Shown here: piece after piece, positions 18,324 through 27,300 of the stretch
Layout: every line of letters starts with the position of its first letter
How positions within the stretch are numbered: position 1 is the first letter of the stretch
Assembly (NCBI RefSeq): GCF_037622515.1
Contig: NZ_JBBJCN010000003.1
Coordinates: 62,001-126,000, forward strand
Reading direction: 5' to 3'
DNA from: Paradesertivirga superstes
GTDB taxonomy: Bacteria; Bacteroidota; Bacteroidia; Sphingobacteriales; Sphingobacteriaceae
Length of the DNA stretch: 64,000 nucleotides
Notes under the pieces: model-generated
Database searches by the model: none
What the model was told of the DNA's origin: nothing
The model's input: only the letters and a program-made list of their open reading frames with translations
Translations under genes and position numbers: made by a program

Positions 18324-19673
18324 TTATGCCTTATCCTCGACAAATACAAAGCTTTCCATAAACTTTGTGGTGAAATTTCCAGCTCTGAAATTCGGATCTT
18401 TCATCAGTTTTATATGGAAAGGAATTGTTGTTTTTATTCCTTCAATTACAAATTCACTTAATGCCCGTTCCATAGTTGAAATAGCCTCGTCACGGGTTTG
18501 ACCGGTACAAATCAGCTTTGCAATCATAGAGTCATAATGAGGAGGCACATGATAACCTGCATATACATGGGTATCAACCCGCACACCGTGTCCTCCAGGG
18601 GAATGGAAATTTGTAATTTTTCCGGCAGCAGGTCTGAACCCCTGATAAGGATCTTCAGCATTGATCCGGCACTCAATCGCATGCATCTGGGGGAAATAGT
18701 TTTTCCCTGATATAGGAACGCCTGAAGCAACTTTAATCTGCTCCTTAATTAAATCATAATTAACCACCTCTTCAGTAACAGGATGTTCAACCTGAATACG
18801 GGTGTTCATTTCCATGAAATAAAAATTCCGGTGTTTATCGACCAAAAATTCGATAGTTCCGGCACCTTCGTAATTTACAGCCTTCGCTCCTTTCACAGCG
18901 GCTTCACCCATTCTTTCGCGCAAGTCATCTGTCATGAATGGGGATGGTGACTCTTCTACCAGCTTTTGGTGCCGGCGCTGGATAGAACAATCGCGTTCTG
19001 ATAAATGACTTACCGTTCCGTACTGATCTCCGATTATTTGAATTTCGATATGTCTGGGGTCTTCAACAAATTTTTCAAGATATAATCCGTCATTCCCGAA
19101 AGCCGCGCCAGATTCCTGACGAGCAGAATCCCATAAATCTTCAAACTCTTCATCCTTCCAAACCACACGCATACCCCGGCCACCACCTCCGGCAGTTGCT
19201 TTAAGTATAACAGGATAACCAATTTCATTCGCAATTTTAATACCTTCTGCAACATCGGTCAGTAAGCCTTCGGAACCCGGAATAGTAGGAACTCCAGCTA
19301 TCTTCATGGTTTCCTTCGCGGAAGCTTTATCTCCCATATCGTTTATTTGCTCTGGTGTAGCACCAATAAACTTAATCCCATAATCTCTGCAAATAGCTGA
19401 GAATTTGGCATTTTCCGATAAAAAACCATATCCGGGATGAATAGCATCAGCATTGGTTAATTCGGCAGCAGCGATAATATTGGGGATATTGAGATAAGAA
19501 TCTTTGCTCGCCGGCGGACCAATACAAACAGCCTCATCAGCAAAACGAACATGCAAACTTTCACGATCGGCGGTAGAATAAACTGCGATAGTTTTGATTC
19601 CCATTTCTTTGCAGGTACGAATAATACGTAGTGCAATTTCTCCGCGATTTGCAATTAATATTTTTTTAAACAT
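18324..19673 (-). CDS. accC: acetyl-CoA carboxylase, biotin carboxylase subunit
   Basis: ATP-dependent carboxylation of biotin on AccB, first step of fatty-acid synthesis. Starts FKKILIANRGEIALRIIR; the ATP-grasp domain contains KATAGGGGRGMR (Gly-rich loop), EKFVEDPRHIEIQI, and the catalytic region FYFMEMNTRIQVEHPVTEEV; the C-terminal domain has GHGVRVDTHVYAGY. 449 residues, normal length. Gene order accB-accC is standard, 88 bases apart. Confidence 0.97.
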   Translation of the reverse strand: MFKKILIANRGEIALRIIRTCKEMGIKTIAVYSTADRESLHVRFADEAVCIGPPASKDSYLNIPNIIAAAELTNADAIHPGYGFLSENAKFSAICRDYGIKFIGATPEQINDMGDKASAKETMKIAGVPTIPGSEGLLTDVAEGIKIANEIGYPVILKATAGGGGRGMRVVWKDEEFEDLWDSARQESGAAFGNDGLYLEKFVEDPRHIEIQIIGDQYGTVSHLSERDCSIQRRHQKLVEESPSPFMTDDLRERMGEAAVKGAKAVNYEGAGTIEFLVDKHRNFYFMEMNTRIQVEHPVTEEVVNYDLIKEQIKVASGVPISGKNYFPQMHAIECRINAEDPYQGFRPAAGKITNFHSPGGHGVRVDTHVYAGYHVPPHYDSMIAKLICTGQTRDEAISTMERALSEFVIEGIKTTIPFHIKLMKDPNFRAGNFTTKFMESFVFVEDKA

Positions 19674-19761
19674 GAGATTTTATGATGTGCAATTAAACAA
19701 ATATGCAGATACGAAGATGATTGCATACCTGCACATCCACATATCTGCACATAATTTAAAT

Positions 19762-20235
19762 CTATGCTGGTTCTACCAGGAATAACGGCTGATCGTATTC
19801 TACAGGGCTTGAATTTTCAACCAGCACTTTTACTATACGACCAGATACTTCTGATTCGATCTCATTGAAAAGTTTCATTGCTTCAATAATACAAATCACC
19901 TGTCCAACTTTAATTTCATCACCTACATTAGCGAAGAAAGGTTTATCGGGACTAGCTGAGCGGTAAAAAGTTCCAATCATTGGAGATTTTACTGTAATGT
20001 ATTTAGAAGTATCATCCGCTGCAGCTGTAACTGCTGGTACAGTGACCACGGGCGCAGAAACTGGTGCCGCTGCTACGGGAGCTGCAACCGGAGCCGCTGC
20101 TACAGGGGCACCTGAAAATATTGGCGGCTGATTAGTTTTTATGGTGATTTTAAAGTCTTTTTCTTCAATAGAAACTTCGTTTACACCTGATTTGGAAACA
20201 AATCTGATAAGTTCCTGAACCTGTTTAATATCCAT
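19762..20235 (-). CDS. accB: biotin carboxyl carrier protein of acetyl-CoA carboxylase
   Basis: Carries biotin between carboxylase and transferase. The ATG at 20235 gives DIKQVQELIRFVSKSGVNEV, the usual AccB N-terminus; a TTG 30 bases upstream is in frame but would add residues not found in the family. An Ala/Pro/Val-rich linker (about residues 40-75) leads to the biotinyl domain, with the biotin site in EAMKLFNEIESE. 157 residues. In operon between fabH and accC. Confidence 0.95.
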   Translation of the reverse strand: MDIKQVQELIRFVSKSGVNEVSIEEKDFKITIKTNQPPIFSGAPVAAAPVAAPVAAAPVSAPVVTVPAVTAAADDTSKYITVKSPMIGTFYRSASPDKPFFANVGDEIKVGQVICIIEAMKLFNEIESEVSGRIVKVLVENSSPVEYDQPLFLVEPA

Positions 20236-20313
20236 TTTTCCGATTTGGTTGATTATAAATTTCAAAATTCAGAAATAAAACTCAAAATTAGAGAGTCTTA
20301 AACTTTTATATTT

Positions 20314-21309
20314 TTAGCTGTTGTAAGCCCATTTTAAGTACACAGATCCCCACGTGAATCCACCGCCAAAAGCTGCAAGAATTAAATTATCACCTTTTTT
20401 TAGTTTCTTCTCCCATTCCCACAAACACAGTACTATTGTGCCATTGGTTGTGTTTCCGTACCGTTCGATGTTAATCATCACCTTTTCAGGCCCGACTCCT
20501 GCCCTGTTGGCGGTAGCATCGATTATACGTTTATTAGCCTGATGTGGCACAAGCCATGCAATATCTTCGGATTTCAGATTATTTCTTTCAATAATCTCGC
20601 CTGCAACATTTGCCATATTTGTAACCGCAAACTTAAACACTGCCTGACCTTCCTGGTATGCGAAGTGCTCTTTATTATTTATCGTGTCGTATGATGCGGG
20701 TCTTAAAGATCCACCGGCCTTGATATTCAGGAGATGTTTTCCGGAGCCGTCACTCTTAAGTATTGAGTCAAGCACGCCATATCCTTCAGTATCCGGTTCC
20801 AGCAAAACCGCCCCACAACCGTCACCAAATATTATACATGTAGTCCGGTCTTCGTAGTTCACTATAGATGACATCTTATCGCCACCTACAACCAATACTT
20901 TTTTATGTTTACCCGATTCGATAAATTGTGCTCCTGTTGTTAAACCGAAAAGAAATCCAGAACAAGCTGCCTGCAAATCATATCCCCATGCATTTACAGC
21001 TCCGATTTTATCAGCAAGAATATTTGCAGTAGCAGGGAAAGGCATGTCGGGAGTTGAAGTACAGAAAATGATGAGTTCTATCTCTTCGGCGCCTATGCCT
21101 CGTTTTTCAAGCAATCCCTTGACAGCCGGAACAGCCATATCTGAAGTAGCAAGGCCTTCGCCTTTAAGGATTCTTCTTTCTTTTATCCCTGTTCTGGTAG
21201 TGATCCACTCATCATTAGTGTCCACCATTGTTTCCAACTCGTGGTTGGTTAACACATAATCAGGTACGTAACCATTAACCGCTGTAATCGCAGCGTGTAT
21301 TTTTTGCAT
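20314..21309 (-). CDS. fabH: 3-oxoacyl-ACP synthase III
   Basis: Condenses acetyl-CoA with malonyl-ACP to start fatty-acid synthesis. 331 residues with the nucleophile in AACSGFL (Cys116), then LVPHQANKRII (His) and RYGNTTNGTI (Asn), giving the Cys-His-Asn triad. The C-terminal FGGGFTWGSVYLKW is typical of FabH. Sits 13 bases after plsX and 78 before accB, in the classic plsX-fabH arrangement. Confidence 0.97.
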   Translation of the reverse strand: MQKIHAAITAVNGYVPDYVLTNHELETMVDTNDEWITTRTGIKERRILKGEGLATSDMAVPAVKGLLEKRGIGAEEIELIIFCTSTPDMPFPATANILADKIGAVNAWGYDLQAACSGFLFGLTTGAQFIESGKHKKVLVVGGDKMSSIVNYEDRTTCIIFGDGCGAVLLEPDTEGYGVLDSILKSDGSGKHLLNIKAGGSLRPASYDTINNKEHFAYQEGQAVFKFAVTNMANVAGEIIERNNLKSEDIAWLVPHQANKRIIDATANRAGVGPEKVMINIERYGNTTNGTIVLCLWEWEKKLKKGDNLILAAFGGGFTWGSVYLKWAYNS

Positions 21310-21322
21310 AATCCTGTCTGAA

Positions 21323-22261
21323 TTACTTAAAGGCAGAGGTTATTTTTTCAATTAGTTTAGTTTCAATCATGTTTCTTGATAAAAGAACCATGTTTTTTAT
21401 TGCTTCGGGCGGTGAAATTCCATGACCTATGATAACCGGAGCATTTACTCCAAGTATAGGACTTCCCCCGTATTGTTCATAATTAAATTTAGCAAAAAAA
21501 TCGTCTTTAAATCCTTTCTTAAGAGTCAGGATATAAAAAGTTTCGGCAAGCTTTAGCATTACATTACCGGTAAACCCGTCACAAACAATAACATCGGCCT
21601 TTTCATTGAATAAATCTCTTCCTTCAACGTTGCCAATGAAATTAAACATGTTTGTATCTTTCATCAAAGAATATGTAGCCTGGGTTAACAGATTACCTTT
21701 TTCTTCTTCTTCACCAATATTAATTAAGCCAATCTTAGGATCTTTTATACCAAGAATATTTTCAGCGAACAAACTTCCAAGCACTCCAAACTGGAGAAGT
21801 GTATCAGGTTTGCAATCGGCATTAGCGCCAACATCAAGCATAATACCGAAACCATCTTTCAGCTTAGGAACAATAGAAGAAATTGCTGGACGAATTACTC
21901 CGGGAATAGTTTTAACGCTAAACATAGCGCCAACAAGCATTGCGCCTGTATTTCCGGCAGAAGCGAAAGAATCAATCTTTCCTTCTTTCAGCATACGGAA
22001 ACCTACACAAATACTGGAGTCAGGCTTTTGGGTAATAGCCTTTGTAGGGTGTTCACCCATGCCTATTACCTGGGTGGTGTGGATAAATTCCAGTTTATCA
22101 GGATTGAAACTCTGTTCCTTAAAAAAAGGAAGAGCCTGCTCCTTATCACCAATGAGAACCAAATGCTGATTCGGTTCTAACTTTTCATAGGCTGCAATCG
22201 CACCCAAAACTGTTGCTTTGGGGGCGAAATCTCCGCCCATTATGTCTAAGCCAATTTTCAT
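21323..22261 (-). CDS. plsX: phosphate acyltransferase PlsX
   Basis: Makes acyl-phosphate from acyl-ACP for phospholipid synthesis. Starts KIGLDIMGGDFAPKATVLGA; SAGNTGAML and DVGANADCKPDTLLQFG are family motifs, as is VCDGFTGNVMLKLAE. The ATG at 22261 is preferred: its A overlaps the TGA of a 41-residue upstream ORF (TGATG), a layout that favours translational coupling. A TTG three bases upstream is less likely. 312 residues. Confidence 0.96.
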   Translation of the reverse strand: MKIGLDIMGGDFAPKATVLGAIAAYEKLEPNQHLVLIGDKEQALPFFKEQSFNPDKLEFIHTTQVIGMGEHPTKAITQKPDSSICVGFRMLKEGKIDSFASAGNTGAMLVGAMFSVKTIPGVIRPAISSIVPKLKDGFGIMLDVGANADCKPDTLLQFGVLGSLFAENILGIKDPKIGLINIGEEEEKGNLLTQATYSLMKDTNMFNFIGNVEGRDLFNEKADVIVCDGFTGNVMLKLAETFYILTLKKGFKDDFFAKFNYEQYGGSPILGVNAPVIIGHGISPPEAIKNMVLLSRNMIETKLIEKITSAFK

Positions 22262-22386
22262 CAAAAGAAATTATCTTTTTTAGGAAATGAATTTGCCTTT
22301 CCGGCTGCTTTTAAGGCAGACAGTTCAGGCAGAACTATCACTATATTCAGATTCGATTTACCGGACTGAACATATGATGGTTTCAT
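22261..22386 (-). CDS. probable unannotated 41-residue ORF between rpmF and plsX
   Basis: ATG at 22386, TGA at 22261-22263 overlapping the plsX ATG by one base. It encodes KPSYVQSGKSNLNIVIVLPE followed by LSALKAAGKANSFPKKDNFF, basic, with a short hydrophobic stretch (NIVIVLPEL) but no membrane span or known motif. It starts 15 bases after the rpmF stop and fills the otherwise unusual 137-base gap in a tightly packed operon. The fit of both ends suggests a translated small gene or a leader peptide that couples ribosomal-protein and lipid-gene translation. I do not recognise a family; it could be a chance ORF. Confidence 0.5.
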   Translation of the reverse strand: MKPSYVQSGKSNLNIVIVLPELSALKAAGKANSFPKKDNFF

Positions 22387-22401
22387 ACTTGAAAATTTAA
22401 C

Positions 22402-22593
22402 TTATCCTATAGAAGTGCTTTCAACTAGTAATTTACCTTTGTAATACAGATTACCATCTACATTATATGCTCGGTGAGGCAAGTGAATTGCGCCTGTGGT
22501 TTTGCAGGTAAACAAGGTTGGCGCCTCAGCTTTGTAGTGAGTTCTTCTCTTATCTCTTCTCGATTTGGAAATTTTCCGTTTTGGATGTGCCAT
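22402..22593 (-). CDS. rpmF: 50S ribosomal protein L32
   Basis: 63-residue ribosomal protein starting AHPKRKISKSRRDKRRTHYK, the conserved L32 N-terminus, with CKTTGAIHLPHRAY. Only one cysteine is left of the zinc-ribbon type arrangement, so this is the zinc-free form. It follows DUF177 by 14 bases, the standard DUF177-rpmF-plsX-fabH order seen across bacteria. Confidence 0.96.
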   Translation of the reverse strand: MAHPKRKISKSRRDKRRTHYKAEAPTLFTCKTTGAIHLPHRAYNVDGNLYYKGKLLVESTSIG

Positions 22594-22607
22594 CGCGTCC
22601 TGTTGTT

Positions 22608-23150
22608 TTAATTATCGTTTTTTATATTCTTTAATGCTTCCCAGCGTGGATCAGCATCGGTATTCTCTTTTTCTTCCTTACCAGCCGAAAGGGCCTTTAG
22701 CTTTTCAATCACCTCTTTATCGCAAAATTCTGTATTACCTACATCTTCGCAACGATTGAACAAAGGTACTGCTAAATTAATATACTCATATATAAGTTGA
22801 GACACATTAATTTCATGCTCATTTTTACCGAGCACTATTATCTCATCTGTATTGTCTTCAAGATTCTCATCATCAGAGAACTTAACAATTTGTCTTTCAT
22901 CTACATTCACAACCGTCGGAAAATCCGAAAGACAAAAATCGCAGTTTGAAAAAATCTCCCCCTTAATTTTGAATTGAAGTATAAGCATCGTTTCCTGCTT
23001 ATCCAACTCCATATCAACTTTTAGTTTCCCATTTTTAACTAACGAGTATTCAAACTCGTTAAAAAAGAGATCATCTATATCAAAATCGAACTGATGCTTC
23101 CCGATTTTTAATCCCGTAAATGGTATTCTGTATTCCTGTAACGATTTCAA
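22608..23150 (-). CDS. DUF177 (YceD) family protein, TTG start
   Basis: A 180-residue member of the DUF177/YceD family, linked to 23S rRNA accumulation and always near rpmF. KSLQEYRIPFTGLKIGKHQF is the usual Bacteroidota N-terminus, and the first codon for it is TTG at 23150; no in-frame ATG lies just upstream. CDFCLSDF (about 107-114) is the family Cys-pair motif and the C-terminus is charged (AGKEEKENTDADPRWEAL). First gene of the cluster running to the M28 peptidase, behind a good -7 box. Confidence 0.88.
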   Translation of the reverse strand: MKSLQEYRIPFTGLKIGKHQFDFDIDDLFFNEFEYSLVKNGKLKVDMELDKQETMLILQFKIKGEIFSNCDFCLSDFPTVVNVDERQIVKFSDDENLEDNTDEIIVLGKNEHEINVSQLIYEYINLAVPLFNRCEDVGNTEFCDKEVIEKLKALSAGKEEKENTDADPRWEALKNIKNDN

Positions 23151-23169
23151 AGCACGGCAATTGAGCCTG

Positions 23170-23177
23170 CAAAGATA
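23170..23177 (-). promoter_or_regulatory. putative promoter of the DUF177-rpmF-plsX-fabH-acc cluster
   Basis: The minus strand reads TATCTTTG, a full TAnnTTTG, 19 bases before the TTG start of the DUF177 gene. A TTTC lies 19 bases upstream of the box, one base off the -33 TTTG. The pdxA terminator lies beyond it, so a fresh promoter is expected here. Confidence 0.55.
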
Positions 23178-23269
23178 GGTAAATTAATTATTCGCAGAAA
23201 GGATTTTTTCAAAGGATTTTTTAAGTGCCGAAAAGACGGGAAGACTAAATGAAATTATCAGAAAAACGA

Positions 23270-23297
23270 GGCACAAAATACCCGAGGATTTTGTGCC
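23270..23297 (-). terminator. rho-independent terminator of pdxA
   Basis: A perfect 10-bp stem (GGCACAAAAT/ATTTTGTGCC, 8-base loop) lies 11 bases after the pdxA stop. On the minus strand it is followed by CGTTTTTC. Confidence 0.8.
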
Positions 23298-23308
23298 AAA
23301 AGCCTTCT

Positions 23309-24364
23309 CTAATCCCTGTCTTTAGACAATTTTGTAATTTTTAAAGGATTGGAAGTAAGCTCCTGAAGTTCCTTTCTTCGTTTCACAATATTTATTGCCA
23401 TAAACAGCGCTTCACGGAAAGAGCTTTCTGAAGCCATATTTTGTCCTGCAATATCATAACCTGTGCCATGATCAGGAGATGTACGAACCACCGGAAGGCC
23501 TGCAGTAAAATTCACTCCATTATGAAAAGCTATCGATTTAAAGGGAATTAATCCCTGATCATGATACATGGCAAGCACCGCATCAAACTTCAGATGAGAA
23601 CCATTCGCAAAAAAGCCATCCGCCGAATAGGGACCAAAAGCAAAAATCCCCTTGTCTTTTGCTTCTTCAATTGCGGGACTTATTATTTCAATTTCCTCTT
23701 TGCCTATTAGTCCGTTATCTCCTGCATGCGGATTTAGTCCTAAAACAGCAATCCGTGGCTTCTGAAGCCAAAAGTCTGATTTAAGACTATTATGCATCAG
23801 CTGAAGCTTTGATATAATCGCATCTTTAGAAATACTTTGGGCAACTTCTCCAACAGGAATATGTCCGGTAACCACGCCAACTTTTAAATCTTCGCCAATC
23901 AGAAACATCAGGGAATCTGCCGAGTTCGTCTTATCCTGTATATATTCTGTGTGACCAGGAAACTTGAAATTTTCGTTTTGTATATTATGTTTATTAATAG
24001 GAGCTGTTACCAGGGCCTGGATGTTTCCTGCAATCAGATCGGCAACAGCCCTATCCAATGACAGGAACGCATATTTTCCGCCCGTTTCATTTATTACACC
24101 GGGCTCGATTCTCACGTCTTCCTCCCAGCAATTGATCATATTCGCCCTTTTGGCGTTGGCCTGGTCGGGATGAGTAATCACGTTAAAACTAAAGTCGTTT
24201 AACCCTAAAGACTTGCGATAAAAAGAAGCCACCTTGGTATTTCCATAAACAATGGGAGTGCAGTAATCCAAAATATTCGCATCGGCAAGAGTTTTTAAAA
24301 TAACTTCCAAACCAATACCATTAATATCACCTATGGAAATTCCAACTTTTATTTTTTCGCTCAT
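23309..24364 (-). CDS. pdxA: 4-hydroxythreonine-4-phosphate dehydrogenase
   Basis: NAD-dependent enzyme of the DXP-dependent pyridoxal phosphate pathway. The ATG at 24364 gives SEKIKVGISIGDINGIGLEV, the family N-terminus; the frame is open for 43 more codons upstream but that part overlaps the rsmA promoter and resembles nothing. Metal-ligand motifs are visible: FPGHTEYI, GLNPHAGDNG and MYHDQGLIPFK. 351 residues, slightly longer than E. coli PdxA. Divergent from rsmA, as in many genomes. Confidence 0.95.
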   Translation of the reverse strand: MSEKIKVGISIGDINGIGLEVILKTLADANILDYCTPIVYGNTKVASFYRKSLGLNDFSFNVITHPDQANAKRANMINCWEEDVRIEPGVINETGGKYAFLSLDRAVADLIAGNIQALVTAPINKHNIQNENFKFPGHTEYIQDKTNSADSLMFLIGEDLKVGVVTGHIPVGEVAQSISKDAIISKLQLMHNSLKSDFWLQKPRIAVLGLNPHAGDNGLIGKEEIEIISPAIEEAKDKGIFAFGPYSADGFFANGSHLKFDAVLAMYHDQGLIPFKSIAFHNGVNFTAGLPVVRTSPDHGTGYDIAGQNMASESSFREALFMAINIVKRRKELQELTSNPLKITKLSKDRD

Positions 24365-24474
24365 GAGGTTTCGATCTACCGGACCAGCCGGAAATTCCTG
24401 CAAAATAAAGAATTTGAAACGGTTTGCCGTAATCGCATTTAAAGTTTGCGTAATTTGCGCCAAATTATCCCCTG

Positions 24475-25257
24475 ATGAGTTCTGTACGCGCAAAAAAACA
24501 CTTAGGCCAGCATTTTCTAACCGACAAAAACATTGCTGCTAAGATTGTGGAGAGTTTGAATCCGGAAGGAAAATACAATCAGGTTCTTGAAGTTGGCCCC
24601 GGCATGGGGATACTTTCTGATTTTTTACTGCAAAAAAAAGAGTACGAAACCTTTCTGATAGACCTGGATTCAGAATCGGTTGAGTTTTTAAAAAGAAAGT
24701 ACCCTCAACTTGGCACCAGGCTTATTAACGGAGATTTTTTAGCATTAGATTTTAAAGAAGTATTCCCGGGTAAACTTGGAATTATAGGCAATTTCCCTTA
24801 CAATATCTCCTCTCAAATCATTTTTAAAATACTGGATAACAGAGATCTTATCCCTGAAATGGTGGGGATGTTTCAAAAGGAGGTGGCAGAACGTTTTTCT
24901 GCTAAGCCCGGAACTAAAGCATATGGAATATTGACTGTACTTATCAATGCTTACTATAAAGTTGAGTACCTTTTTACTGTAAAAGCCGGAGTGTTTAATC
25001 CTCCTCCAAAGGTACTTTCTGCGGTTATCCGATTATCCAGAAATAAAGTTGAAACACTGGATTGCGATGAAAAACTTTTCTGGAAAGTGGTAAAAGCAGG
25101 ATTTAATCAACGAAGAAAAACATTAAGAAATGCCTTATCATCATTGATTAATAAAGAAAAAATGACTGATGAGCCGATGCTTGATTTGAGAGCTGAGAGA
25201 CTTAGTGTTGATGATTTTGTGGCGTTGACAAACAGGATAAGTACTTCATTAGTGTAA
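24475..25257 (+). CDS. rsmA: 16S rRNA (A1518/A1519) dimethyltransferase
   Basis: KsgA methyltransferase acting late in 30S assembly. Starts SSVRAKKHLGQHFLTDKN; SAM-binding LEVGPGMGILSDFLL (about 40-54), catalytic NFPYNIS (about 102-108) and the C-terminal helical domain with FNQRRKTLRNAL. 260 residues. Divergent from pdxA by 110 bases. Ends 8 bases before the stop of the convergent outer-membrane gene. Confidence 0.97.
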   Translation: MSSVRAKKHLGQHFLTDKNIAAKIVESLNPEGKYNQVLEVGPGMGILSDFLLQKKEYETFLIDLDSESVEFLKRKYPQLGTRLINGDFLALDFKEVFPGKLGIIGNFPYNISSQIIFKILDNRDLIPEMVGMFQKEVAERFSAKPGTKAYGILTVLINAYYKVEYLFTVKAGVFNPPPKVLSAVIRLSRNKVETLDCDEKLFWKVVKAGFNQRRKTLRNALSSLINKEKMTDEPMLDLRAERLSVDDFVALTNRISTSLV

Positions 25258-25265
25258 TATCAGCA

Positions 25266-25814
25266 TTAAAATTTAAATCCGGCTAATAAACCTATTCTGC
25301 CATCCACGAAACCGTTTTGCTTTTCATTATTGGAAATATCCTTTTGGGATATAAATCTCCCATAACCAGCACCGGCAAAGGTTTCAAGATTGAAAAATCG
25401 GCTTTCCACCATGGTTACACCCAATAATAGTCCGGAAGATAATCCTTTGCCTTGAAAATCTCTGGAGCTTATTGAAACGAACCCAGTATTGTCCACATAT
25501 CCTTCTCTTTTCACTTGTTTTTCTATATATCTTAAATAAGTCCCTACATACAGAAACTCAAATACTGTATATTTAAGGTCAAGAATACCTGTTTTGAAAC
25601 TATAGGTCTGATTAAAAGGAAGATACCTGAAATCTCCGGCTGAGCCATAAAGCTGGAAACTTAACCTTGAATTCTGTTTGTAATTAAGCGCCAAAGACGG
25701 ACCGGCAACAGCCAGGTTTAATAAATTAGTACTAATTGTGAATTTCTTATCCTGGGGATAAGCGGAGTACGCAAAGAATAGACCAATCAGAAATAAAGGC
25801 ACATGCTTTTTCAT
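25266..25814 (-). CDS. predicted outer-membrane beta-barrel protein, family not recognised
   Basis: 182 residues. Signal peptide about 1-20 (KKHVPLFLIGLFFAYSAYPQ), then repeated amphipathic strands (STNLLNLAVAGPSLALNYKQ, SGLLLGVTMVE, LETFAGAGYGRF) and a terminal strand GRIGLLAGFKF ending in Phe, as for BAM-inserted barrels. Resembles the DUF3575-type small barrels of Bacteroidota, not securely. Monocistronic between rsmA (convergent) and a dehydrogenase gene (divergent). Confidence 0.65.
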   Translation of the reverse strand: MKKHVPLFLIGLFFAYSAYPQDKKFTISTNLLNLAVAGPSLALNYKQNSRLSFQLYGSAGDFRYLPFNQTYSFKTGILDLKYTVFEFLYVGTYLRYIEKQVKREGYVDNTGFVSISSRDFQGKGLSSGLLLGVTMVESRFFNLETFAGAGYGRFISQKDISNNEKQNGFVDGRIGLLAGFKF

Positions 25815-26047
25815 TAGGCTTCAACTGGATTTCCATACAAAGTACAATTAAAATTTATTTAAACAGCAGATTGAAAACAAGTCCTGATTAACTTAAGATC
25901 AGTTTCAACACGGAACTTTAAATGATTTGGCCGTATTACCAATAAGATGCACGATACTTTGATTATGATTCAAATCTTTATAAATTTTCAATAATCAGAA
26001 AAGCAGAAGAAGTACCTTTACGCTGCTGAAGTCAAACTAACCCTTAA

Positions 26048-26980
26048 ATGCACAATAAAAAGATTTTAATTGCTGATAAATTACATCCTGTTTTTAAAGA
26101 AGAAGCAGAAAACCTTGGATACATTGTTGACGATCTACCCGCTATTACAAGAAAAGAAACACTGGATATTATTCATGAATATACTGGAATTGCGATCCGC
26201 ACAAAATTCAATATTGATAAAGAGATTATAGATGCAGCCGGTAACTTAAAATTTATTGCCCGTGCTGGGGCCGGTATGGACAATATCGACATTGAATATA
26301 CCAAAACAAAAAACATACAATGTATTAATGCCCCCGAAGGGAACAGTACGGCCGTAGCTGAACATACGATAGGAATGCTATTATCTCTCATGAATAACCT
26401 GAGAAAGGCCGATATTGAAATCCGCAATGGTATTTGGGATCGGGAGGGCAATCGCGGTCATGAATTAAAAGGTAAAACAGTAGGCATTATTGGCTACGGT
26501 TTTATGGGAAAAAGCTTAGCCAAACGGCTAAAAGGCTTTGATGTTGATGTAATTGCTTTTGACAAGTATAAATCTGACTACAGCGATGAATATGCGTCCG
26601 AAGTGAGTATGGAGCAGATTGTTAAACATTCGGATGTTTTAAGTCTGCATATCCCTCTGAAAAGGGAAACAAATCAATTGGTAAATGATGAATATTTACT
26701 TCATTTTAAAAAACCCATTTTCTTTTTGAATACGTCCAGAGGCGAAATAGTAAACACACAAGCTGTTTTAAACGCTATAAAGAGCGGGAAAATACTGGGG
26801 GCCGGACTTGACGTACTTCAGGTGGAAAAATTTCCTTTAATTGAGGATCAATCGTGGTATTCTGATCTAAAAAATGAAGGCCGTATTATTCTTAGCCCGC
26901 ATGTGGCAGGATGGACAATAGAATCGTACCGAAAGATATCAGAAGTTCTTGCTGAAAAACTGAAAGTGCTTTCGGTATGA
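26048..26980 (+). CDS. D-isomer-specific 2-hydroxyacid dehydrogenase
   Basis: NAD-dependent dehydrogenase of 310 residues, similar to the catalytic part of phosphoglycerate dehydrogenase but without an ACT domain. Seen: ARAGAGMDNID (substrate region), GYGFMGKSLAKRL (Rossmann loop, about 152-164), NTSRGEIVNTQAVL (catalytic Arg), and LSPHVAGWT (catalytic His in place near residue 287). Cytoplasmic. Could be 3-phosphoglycerate, D-lactate or hydroxypyruvate type; sequence alone does not settle it. It has a near-consensus box TACCTTTA 28 bases before the ATG. Confidence 0.88.
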   Translation: MHNKKILIADKLHPVFKEEAENLGYIVDDLPAITRKETLDIIHEYTGIAIRTKFNIDKEIIDAAGNLKFIARAGAGMDNIDIEYTKTKNIQCINAPEGNSTAVAEHTIGMLLSLMNNLRKADIEIRNGIWDREGNRGHELKGKTVGIIGYGFMGKSLAKRLKGFDVDVIAFDKYKSDYSDEYASEVSMEQIVKHSDVLSLHIPLKRETNQLVNDEYLLHFKKPIFFLNTSRGEIVNTQAVLNAIKSGKILGAGLDVLQVEKFPLIEDQSWYSDLKNEGRIILSPHVAGWTIESYRKISEVLAEKLKVLSV

Positions 26981-27003
26981 AACTTTTTGTAGTCGCCACG
27001 AAT

Positions 27004-27300
27004 TTAATTCAACACAATATTAGGATGGAAATTCATAAATTCTTCATAAGCTTTGCTTAAATCTTTAACCGAATTTATTTCAACATCATCACCCCATGGT
27101 GTCCATGAAGTAAATTTTAATTTTTTATCAGATAGAGGTTCAGACTTTTTTATCGGTGTTATTTCTTCATACACACCAAAATTTCCTAATGTATAGTACT
27201 TGATCTTTTTTGTACGGCGTTCGAGCAAATGTGATTTGGTTAGCTTAAACCCCATCCCTTTTATCCAGCTTTTAATTGAAAGTGCATTATTTCGTGTCAT
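27004..27300 (-). CDS. hypothetical protein, 98 residues
   Basis: Lys-rich soluble protein with no signal peptide or membrane segment. It has a basic N-terminal part (IKSWIKGMGFKLTKSHLLERRTKKIKYY kept in shorter words: SWIKGMGF, RRTKKIKYY) and an acidic C-terminal part (SWTPWGDDVEINSVKDL, KAYEEF). I do not recognise the family. It is convergent with the dehydrogenase gene (23-base gap) and divergent from otsAB. The good codon use and lone placement suggest a real gene, but it could be lineage-specific. Confidence 0.6.
   Translation of the reverse strand: MTRNNALSIKSWIKGMGFKLTKSHLLERRTKKIKYYTLGNFGVYEEITPIKKSEPLSDKKLKFTSWTPWGDDVEINSVKDLSKAYEEFMNFHPNIVLN

Noticed and set aside
20236..20265. TTG start of accB 30 bases upstream
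   Set aside because: The ATG at 20235 begins the conserved AccB N-terminus (DIKQVQELI).
21606..22169. 187-codon plus-strand frame inside plsX
   Set aside because: Antisense to a well-supported gene; composition reflects the plsX codons.
24365..24493. 43-codon N-terminal extension of pdxA
   Set aside because: It covers the divergent promoter region with rsmA and precedes the normal PdxA N-terminus.
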